The translations under genes were made by a program, and so were the position numbers. Below the pieces are notes generated by a model, which worked only from the letters and a program-made list of their open reading frames with translations, was not told the origin of the DNA and did no database searches. Source: Bacteroidota bacterium (lineage in GTDB: Bacteria; Bacteroidota; Bacteroidia; SpSt-205; S141-50). Taken from it: a stretch of 8,703 bases of DNA. This document shows, piece after piece, positions 1 to 5,701 of this stretch (the first letter of the stretch is position 1; each line of letters opens with the position of its first letter). Where the stretch lies: NCBI GenBank assembly GCA_015490695.1, contig WFXK01000268.1, forward strand, positions 1-8,703, written 5' to 3'.

Positions 1-974
1 ATTATTTACCATTGGATTTATATGTTTCTTTGAAAACGGTTATTAAAAAAGAGGAGCGACAAGATTATAACGTAATAGGCTTATTACCTGCGACTAATGG
101 CAATAGTGGTCCTTATATTGTGGTTGGGGCGCATTACGACCACTTAGGCGTACGAGATAGTGTTTATAATGGTGCGGATGATAATGCTTCAGGTAGTGCA
201 ATGGTGGTTGCCTTAGCTCAATATTGTGCACAACTAAAACAACGAAAATATCCTATGCTGTTTGCTTTCTGGGGAGGTGAAGAACTGGGACTTTTGGGTT
301 CTAAAGCCTGGTGTGAAGATCAATCACTGCCTATGCTTTGCTATATTAACTTTGATATGGTAGGACGTTTACAAAAAAAAGTGTACTTGCAAGGTTGTGG
401 TTCTGCACAAAATTGGGATTCTTTGCTAAAAACCATTGAAGTGCTTCCTTTTGAAATCCAAGCAGACCCTTATTTGCCTACCGATGCTACTTCCTTTTAT
501 TTAAATAAAGTGCCTGTCTTGAGCTATTTTACAGGGGTTCATGAGGATTATCATAAGCCCAGTGATGATATAGAGCGCATTAATTTCCAAGGAATGCAAA
601 AGATTTATACGCATGCTACACAAGTGTTGCGTTTGTTGCAATCAGGTGCTTTTATTCCAAGGTATCAAAGTTATAAAGGTAGCAGTAGTCATCGCCGCAG
701 CCGTATGCGCATGCGTGTTTATGTAGGAACAATTCCTGATTATCAAAGTGATGTTAAAGGTATGCGTATTTCTGGGGTAAAGCCTGGTTCTCCTGCCGAT
801 AAAGGTGGATTGCAAAAAGGAGATGTTATTATCCAAATAGAAGACATTCCTATCCATAACATTTATGATTACATGTTTGTGTTGCAAACGGCAGAACCTA
901 AAAAACCTTTGCGTTTTGTTGTTTTAAGAAACGGAAAAAAAATAACTTTGAAAATCATACCTCAACCACGATGA
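1..974 (+). CDS. M28-family zinc metallopeptidase with C-terminal PDZ domain (5' partial)
   Basis: Predicted aminopeptidase-type metallopeptidase of the M28 family. The frame is open to the window edge (first full codon at 3), so the true start and any signal peptide lie outside; the TTG at 12 is only an internal codon. About 323 residues are visible. Counting that TTG as residue 1, the di-zinc site looks complete: H41 (GAHYDHLG), D56 (NGADDNASG), catalytic E90 and ligand E91 (GGEELGLLGS), D115 (NFDMVGR) and H181 (EDYHKPSDD). A basic, Ser/Arg-rich linker (about 223-235) leads to a TIPDY motif (240-244) and a PDZ domain (about 250-320) with SPADKGGLQKGDVI. M28-PDZ proteins are usually exported and cleave peptides in the periplasm or outside the cell; export cannot be checked here. 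The stop overlaps the rlmE start as ATGA. Family assignment is firm; the substrate is unknown. Confidence 0.9.
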   Translation, partial: YLPLDLYVSLKTVIKKEERQDYNVIGLLPATNGNSGPYIVVGAHYDHLGVRDSVYNGADDNASGSAMVVALAQYCAQLKQRKYPMLFAFWGGEELGLLGSKAWCEDQSLPMLCYINFDMVGRLQKKVYLQGCGSAQNWDSLLKTIEVLPFEIQADPYLPTDATSFYLNKVPVLSYFTGVHEDYHKPSDDIERINFQGMQKIYTHATQVLRLLQSGAFIPRYQSYKGSSSHRRSRMRMRVYVGTIPDYQSDVKGMRISGVKPGSPADKGGLQKGDVIIQIEDIPIHNIYDYMFVLQTAEPKKPLRFVVLRNGKKITLKIIPQPR

Positions 975-1555
975 ATTACAAAAGAGGTGACTTTTACACT
1001 AAGAAAGCTAAAAAAGAAGGTTACAAAGCTCGCTCTGTATATAAATTACAAGAGATAGCGAAAAAATATCCTATTTTAAAAGGAGTAAAAAAAGTTTTAG
1101 ATTTAGGCGCAGCACCAGGGTCATGGACACAATTTTTATTACAAAAGCAAAAATGGGTTGTTGCTATAGATATACAGCCCTTGGCAATTAAACCGCATAA
1201 ACAACTGCATTTTATTCAAAAAGATGTTACGGAATTAGATGAATCTTTTTTAAGCACTTTAGGGAAGTTTGATTTAGTGCTTTCTGACATGGCACCTAAA
1301 ACGACAGGCATTAAACATTTGGACCAGCAACGTTCTTTAATGTTAAGTGAGACAGCTTTATGGATTGCACAACAACTTTTGAATCCGAAGGGACACTTTG
1401 TTTGTAAGATTTTTGAGAGTGCGGATACGCAAAATTTTTTTAAAGCGGTTCAAAGCACTTTTCAAAAGGCGTATCGTTTTAAGCCGAGGAGCAGTCGTAA
1501 AAATAGTAAGGAATTTTTTATTATTGGGTTGTATGCATACCAAACCGCTTCCTAA
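971..1555 (+). CDS. rlmE: 23S rRNA (uridine-2'-O-)methyltransferase RlmE (FtsJ/RrmJ)
   Basis: SAM-dependent methyltransferase that, by family knowledge, methylates the 2'-O of U2552 in the A-loop of 23S rRNA during late 50S assembly. The 194 residues are close to E. coli RlmE (209) and cover the whole FtsJ fold. The SAM-binding motif is VLDLGAAPGSWTQ (42-54). The catalytic K-D-K-E tetrad can be placed: K25 (RSVYKLQEI), D106 (LVLSDMAP), K146 (GHFVCKIFES) and E181 (NSKEFFIIG). The ATG at 971 is chosen because the conserved N-terminal block (KRGDFYTKKAKKEGYKARS) starts right after it and it forms an ATGA overlap with the upstream peptidase. No Shine-Dalgarno sequence precedes it, so translation is probably coupled. 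Its last 23 bases overlap the start of rimO. Confidence 0.95.
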   Translation: MNYKRGDFYTKKAKKEGYKARSVYKLQEIAKKYPILKGVKKVLDLGAAPGSWTQFLLQKQKWVVAIDIQPLAIKPHKQLHFIQKDVTELDESFLSTLGKFDLVLSDMAPKTTGIKHLDQQRSLMLSETALWIAQQLLNPKGHFVCKIFESADTQNFFKAVQSTFQKAYRFKPRSSRKNSKEFFIIGLYAYQTAS

Positions 1556-2861
1556 GATTCATTTCATTACCTTAGGCTGTGCTAAAAACATAGTGGATTC
1601 GGAGCGGATTGTACGGCAACTGCAGGGGAATGGCTGTGATGTGGTGCATAATGGGGCTCTTTCACCTTGTGATGTTGTTATTGTAAACACTTGTGGTTTT
1701 ATTGAAAAAGCCAAAGAAGAGAGCATAGACTGGATTTTGGAACTGATTTCATGGAAAAAACAAGGGAAAGTAAAACAAGTGTATGTTATTGGTTGTTTAG
1801 TAGAGCGTTATCGGGCGATTTTACAGAAAGAATTTCCTGAGGTAGATGCGTTTTTCGGCACGGAGGCAGTTAAGCCTTTGTTAAAGCGACTTCAATTAGA
1901 TTACAAGCGTCATTTGGTAGGAGAGCGGCAATTAAGTACGCCTAAGCATTATGCTTATTTGAAGATTTCTGAAGGATGTAATCGTAAATGTGCTTTTTGT
2001 GCGATTCCGCTTATGCGGGGACGTCATCGGTCGCTACCTATAGAAACCTTGATAGAAGAGGCACGGTGGTTAATCCATCAAGGAGTAAAAGAATTGATTT
2101 TGATTGCTCAAGACCTCTCTTTTTATGGTATAGACCTTTATAAAAAACCTATGTTACCTTCGTTGGTTGAGCGATTAGCGCAGTTGCCCGGACTACAATG
2201 GTTAAGACTTCATTATTTGTATCCTTCGGGTTTCCCTATGGAATTGTTGGAGGTGATGAAGTCCAATGATGTAGTGGTCCCTTATTTGGATATTCCATTG
2301 CAGCATGTTTCCGATAGGGTTTTGCGGCGTATGCGGCGAGGAACAACAAAAAAACGCATTTGTCATTTGATAGAAACGATTCGTAAAGAACTACCTAATG
2401 CTGTCATCCGAACCACTTTTTTAGTAGGGTTCCCTGGAGAATCGGAAAAGGATTTTGAAGAACTTTTAGATTTTATGCAGACGTATCGTTTAGAGCGTGT
2501 AGGGGCATTTATGTATTCTCATGAAGAAGGAACGCATGCTTATCAGCATTATGAAGATGATGTGCCTTTATTGGTGAAGGAAGAGCGTTATGAGCGTTTA
2601 ATGCAGTTGCAACAGACCATTTCTTTAGAATGGAATCAAAGATGGATAGGGAAGCGTTTAAAGGTACTTGTGGATAGGGTGGAAGAGAATATTGCTTATG
2701 GAAGGACGCCTTGGGATTCTCCTGAGGTGGATAATGAGGTTATTATTCAAGGTGTGAATGGGGTGAAGGTGGGGGATTTTTATGAAGTGGTTATTGAGGA
2801 TGCTTTGCCGTATGATTTAGTAGCGCGGGGGGGACTTGAACCCCCGACCTCTGGATTATGA
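1533..2861 (+). CDS. rimO: Ribosomal protein S12 methylthiotransferase RimO
   Basis: Radical-SAM methylthiotransferase that adds a methylthio group to the conserved aspartate of ribosomal protein S12. The order is an N-terminal UPF0004 domain with Fe-S cysteines C16, C54 and C88, a radical SAM core with CxxxCxxC at C149, C153 and C156, then a TRAM domain (about 367-430). Total length is 442 residues, matching E. coli RimO (441). The ATG at 1533 is chosen because KIHFITLGCAKN follows directly; the frame is open further upstream, but that stretch is rlmE read in another frame and has no family similarity. The start lies 23 bp inside rlmE with no clear ribosome-binding site. The oddity is the 3' end: family-like sequence stops near DALPYDLV (423-430), and the last 12 residues (ARGGLEPPTSGL) are antisense to the tRNA at 2821-2894. 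The TGA at 2859-2861 is inside the tRNA anticodon loop. Function is certain; the tail is probably neutral. Confidence 0.95.
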   Translation: MHTKPLPKIHFITLGCAKNIVDSERIVRQLQGNGCDVVHNGALSPCDVVIVNTCGFIEKAKEESIDWILELISWKKQGKVKQVYVIGCLVERYRAILQKEFPEVDAFFGTEAVKPLLKRLQLDYKRHLVGERQLSTPKHYAYLKISEGCNRKCAFCAIPLMRGRHRSLPIETLIEEARWLIHQGVKELILIAQDLSFYGIDLYKKPMLPSLVERLAQLPGLQWLRLHYLYPSGFPMELLEVMKSNDVVVPYLDIPLQHVSDRVLRRMRRGTTKKRICHLIETIRKELPNAVIRTTFLVGFPGESEKDFEELLDFMQTYRLERVGAFMYSHEEGTHAYQHYEDDVPLLVKEERYERLMQLQQTISLEWNQRWIGKRLKVLVDRVEENIAYGRTPWDSPEVDNEVIIQGVNGVKVGDFYEVVIEDALPYDLVARGGLEPPTSGL

Positions 2862-2894
2862 ATCCAGCGCTCTGACCAGCTGAGCTACCGCGCC
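2821..2894 (-). tRNA. tRNA with CAU anticodon (probably elongator tRNA-Met; Ile2 possible)
   Basis: On the minus strand a full 74-nt cloverleaf folds. The acceptor is GGCGCGG (2894-2888) with CCGCGCT (2828-2822), all Watson-Crick except a G1-U72 wobble. The D stem is GCTC/GAGC with a 9-nt loop holding GG. The anticodon stem is CTGGA/TCCAG around loop TTCATAA, with CAU as the complement of 2858-2860. The variable loop is AGGTC. The T arm is GGGGG-TTCAAGT-CCCCC. Discriminator A73 is at 2821. The next bases are CTA, so CCA is not encoded and must be added after transcription. It is not an initiator: it lacks the three G-C pairs above the anticodon loop and the unpaired 1-72 position. Elongator Met and lysidine-modified Ile2 share this anticodon; I lean to Met. 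It lies 17 nt after uvrA on the same strand and is antisense to the end of rimO. Confidence 0.95.
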
Positions 2895-2906
2895 AAAAAA
2901 GCCCCA

Positions 2907-2914
2907 CAAAGTTA
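2907..2914 (-). promoter_or_regulatory. Candidate Bacteroidota -7 box (TAnnTTTG) upstream of the tRNA
   Basis: On the minus strand the octamer TAACTTTG matches the Bacteroidota -7 consensus TAnnTTTG at every fixed position. Its TAA is the uvrA stop codon. It lies 12 nt before the tRNA 5' end, so transcription could start in the short leader, which includes a T6 run directly before the tRNA. No good TTTG -33 element is visible at the usual spacing; the nearest is an imperfect TTTC only 14 nt upstream. The box match is seen; promoter activity is inferred, and a chance match in AT-rich sequence is possible. Confidence 0.4.
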
Positions 2915-5701
2915 TAGAATTTTTTTCAGAAACTGCGCCGTAGGTGCTTCAGGACACTCACGAATAAAATCTTGAATTCTACCTTGAAATAAAATTTCTC
3001 CGCCCTCTTCACCAGAATCAGGTCCTAACTCAATAATGTAATCTGCTGCAGCAATCACATCTAAATGATGTTCTATGACCACTAAAGTGTGTCCTTTGTC
3101 TACCAGTAATTGAAAAGCTTTTAGTAATTGAGCAACGTCTTTGTTGTGTAGCCCTGTGGTGGGTTCGTCAAAGATGAATAAAGCAGAAGAGGTATAGGAT
3201 TCTAATAAAAAGGAGGCTAACTTTAGTCGTTGTAGTTCGCCACCTGAGTAGGTAGTGGTATCTTGTCCGATGCGGATATAGCCGAGTCCTACGTCTATAA
3301 GCGCTTGAGTTGCCCGAACAATCGTTTTATTATGAGCAAAAAGTTCTTGAACTTCTTTCGCTGTTTTGTTTAGAATATCGTAGATAGAGTGTCCTTTATA
3401 GCGGACTTGGAGGACGGTATCGCTGTAGCGCTTGCCTTGACAGGCTTCACAAAGGATTTTTACATCGGCTAAGAATTGCATTTCAACGGTGATGACACCT
3501 TCGCCTTCGCATACTTCGCAGCGCCCGCCAGGATAATTAAAAGAAAAATGACTTGCAGAAAGCCCTAATTGTTTTGCTTCGGGTAATTGAGCAAATTCTT
3601 TTCGTATAGCATCAAAAAAGCCTAAGTAGGTTGCTGCATTGGAACGAGTACTTCGGGAAATGACCTCTTGACCTACGAAAATTATATCAGAAAGTTTGTG
3701 ATAATCGCCGCTAAGTTCACCATAAGCACCGGGTTTTTGACGAAAGTCTAATGTCAGTTCCCGCATTAAAGCAGGATAGAGCACTTCTTCTATAAGCGAA
3801 CTTTTTCCTGAGCCACTTACACCCGTAACGACTGTAAAAGCCCCTAAGGGGATTTTTGCCGTTACACATTTTAAGTTTCTATGGATAACATCTTTAAGGA
3901 TAATCCAGCCTTTATTAAAGGGACGTTTGCGGGATAAATGATACGTTTTTCCGTTTTGAAGTACTTCTAAGGTAGGGGATTGATGAAGCGGTTGTTTTAA
4001 GAAGTTAGAAGCTTTTCCTTGGAATAGTACTTTCCCTCCTTCTTCTCCTGCTTTAGGACCTAATTCTATGATGTAATCTGCCGCTTGAATCATTTGTAAA
4101 TCGTGTTCTATGGCGATGACGGTGTTATGTTTTTTTACTAAGGCTTTAATAACTTGGATGAGGCGATGGGTATCTCTGGGGTGGAGTCCGATAGTGGGTT
4201 CGTCTAAGATGTAGGTAGTGCCGACTAAGGTGGTTCCTAAGGCATTAGCTAATTTGACCCGTTGCAATTCGCCTCCTGAGAGGGTATCTACCCGGCGGTT
4301 TAATTGCAAATAACCCAGTCCTACATCTTCTAAATAACGTAGACGACTTAGGATTTCATAAATAGGGCGTTGGGCGATTTTTTGTTCTCGTTCGTTAAAC
4401 GATAGGGATGCTATCCATTGTCTTGCTTGTTTAACACTCATTCTAAGCACTTCGCCGATGTCTTTGCCATCTTTCCCTCCTAACTTCACGTAAAGTGCTT
4501 CAGGACGTAGTCCTTTTCCTCGGCAATGTTGACATAGGGATTCGCCTCGGTAGCGAGCAACAAAAACCCGGTATTTCGTCTGAGGACGTTTCTCTAACAA
4601 AGCAAAGAATTCAAAAATCCCTGTAATTTCATCGTTTCCGAACCATAGGAGTTCGTGTTCTTTGGGGGTTAATTGGTAGTAAGGTTTATAGATGTCAAAG
4701 CCGAATTGCGGAGCAAGTTTTAGGAATTGTTTTAGAAAGGGTTTTCCGATGCTGCTGTTCCATGGTTTGATGGCACCGTCGGCAACACTAAGGCGTTTAT
4801 CAGGTACGACTAAGTCTTCTTCTATACCTAAGGTAGTTCCGAAGCCTTTACAGGCAGGACAAGCACCTAAAGGACTATTAACATTGAATAAATTGGGTGT
4901 GGGTTTTATAAAATGGATACCATCTCGTTCAAAGTCTTCTGAGAAACGTTTTGGGGGTTCGTCATTAACTTGGATATAGCAGACGCCGTGTCCTTCAGAA
5001 AAAGCGGTTTCTATGCTCTCTAACACTATGGATTCGGTTTCTTTGTCCCATGTTTCGGGGACTTTCAAACGGTCCACTACGACCCATGCTTCTCTTAAAC
5101 GCACATAAGGTTCTTGGAGCAAGTCTTCTATTTCAGTGATGTGTTTTCCAATGAGTAGACGACTATAGCCTTTTTGGAGTAAGACGCGTAATTCTTCTTT
5201 TTGCGTTCGTTTGGGGTTACGTTCAAAACGGAAGAGAATAAGGATTTTAGTTTTAGGGGGTTGGTTTTGTATGAAGCGCAGTACGCTTTCAGCATCGTCG
5301 CATTGAACCACTTCTCCAGAAATAGGAGAATAAGTAACTCCAACGCGAGCATAAAGGATACGTAAATAGTCGTAGATTTCTGTTAAAGAGGCTAAAGTTG
5401 AGCGGCGGTTCGTCGTAGCTTTGCGTTGTTCTACTAAGATAGTAGGCGTAAGTCCTGTGATGGTTTTAACTTGGGGTTTAGGCATTCGGGCAACAAACTG
5501 ACGAGCATAGGTACTAAGGCTCTCTACATAACGCCGATGCCCTTCTGCATAAAGCGTGTCTACAATCAATGAGCTTTTTCCTGAGCCGCTTAAGCCCGTT
5601 ACAACCACTAAGGAACGTTTGGGAATGACAACGTCTACGTTTTTTAAATTATGTTGTGCGGCGCCTTGAATCCAGATGTAGTCCTTTGTGGGGTATTTCA
5701 T
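2912..5701 (-). CDS. uvrA: Excinuclease ABC subunit A (UvrA)
   Basis: Damage-recognition ATPase of nucleotide-excision repair, which dimerises and loads UvrB at bulky lesions. The 929 residues are near the usual length (E. coli 940). Two ABC modules are complete: Walker A GLSGSGKSS (36-44) and GVSGSGKSS (627-635), signatures LSGGELQ (474-480) and YSGGELQ (818-824), Walker B with ILDEP (498-502) and IFDEP (843-847), and switch histidines in IEHD (531-534) and IEHH (876-879). The C-terminal zinc finger is intact (C728, C731, C751, C754, spacing C-x2-C-x19-C-x2-C). The first zinc finger is incomplete: CPAC (281-284) is present, but the expected upstream CxxC is replaced by FERDGIHF (257-264). 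A further CxxC is at C390/C393. The ATG overlaps the stop of the upstream phosphatase as ATGA with no Shine-Dalgarno sequence, suggesting coupled translation. Bacteroidota often carry several UvrA paralogues, so this may not be the only copy. Confidence 0.96.
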   Translation of the reverse strand: MKYPTKDYIWIQGAAQHNLKNVDVVIPKRSLVVVTGLSGSGKSSLIVDTLYAEGHRRYVESLSTYARQFVARMPKPQVKTITGLTPTILVEQRKATTNRRSTLASLTEIYDYLRILYARVGVTYSPISGEVVQCDDAESVLRFIQNQPPKTKILILFRFERNPKRTQKEELRVLLQKGYSRLLIGKHITEIEDLLQEPYVRLREAWVVVDRLKVPETWDKETESIVLESIETAFSEGHGVCYIQVNDEPPKRFSEDFERDGIHFIKPTPNLFNVNSPLGACPACKGFGTTLGIEEDLVVPDKRLSVADGAIKPWNSSIGKPFLKQFLKLAPQFGFDIYKPYYQLTPKEHELLWFGNDEITGIFEFFALLEKRPQTKYRVFVARYRGESLCQHCRGKGLRPEALYVKLGGKDGKDIGEVLRMSVKQARQWIASLSFNEREQKIAQRPIYEILSRLRYLEDVGLGYLQLNRRVDTLSGGELQRVKLANALGTTLVGTTYILDEPTIGLHPRDTHRLIQVIKALVKKHNTVIAIEHDLQMIQAADYIIELGPKAGEEGGKVLFQGKASNFLKQPLHQSPTLEVLQNGKTYHLSRKRPFNKGWIILKDVIHRNLKCVTAKIPLGAFTVVTGVSGSGKSSLIEEVLYPALMRELTLDFRQKPGAYGELSGDYHKLSDIIFVGQEVISRSTRSNAATYLGFFDAIRKEFAQLPEAKQLGLSASHFSFNYPGGRCEVCEGEGVITVEMQFLADVKILCEACQGKRYSDTVLQVRYKGHSIYDILNKTAKEVQELFAHNKTIVRATQALIDVGLGYIRIGQDTTTYSGGELQRLKLASFLLESYTSSALFIFDEPTTGLHNKDVAQLLKAFQLLVDKGHTLVVIEHHLDVIAAADYIIELGPDSGEEGGEILFQGRIQDFIRECPEAPTAQFLKKIL

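Noticed and set aside
642..887. Minus-strand open frame inside the peptidase gene
   Set aside because: Antisense shadow of the PDZ-coding region with no recognisable family; the same holds for the open frames at 1358-1543, 4692-4979, 5128-5352, 6377-6646, 6637-6867, 7862-8062 and 8377-8619.
1398..1532. A 45-residue N-terminal extension of the rimO frame
   Set aside because: It is rlmE read in another frame, with no similarity to RimO; the family N-terminus starts right after the ATG at 1533.
2823..2858. The peptide ARGGLEPPTSGL as a conserved protein motif
   Set aside because: This is a well-known translation artefact of tRNA 3' halves read on the opposite strand; the tRNA cloverleaf explains it fully.
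2821..2894. Initiator tRNA-fMet
   Set aside because: The anticodon stem is CTGGA/TCCAG instead of ending in three G-C pairs, and position 1-72 is paired as G-U.
2895..2911. GTGGGGCTTTTTT after uvrA (minus strand) as an intrinsic terminator
   Set aside because: No upstream arm pairs with GGGGC, so no stem forms before the T run.
2912..5701. UvrA as a drug- or antibiotic-resistance-type ABC paralogue
   Set aside because: Near full length, intact C-terminal zinc finger and both complete ABC modules fit the repair protein.
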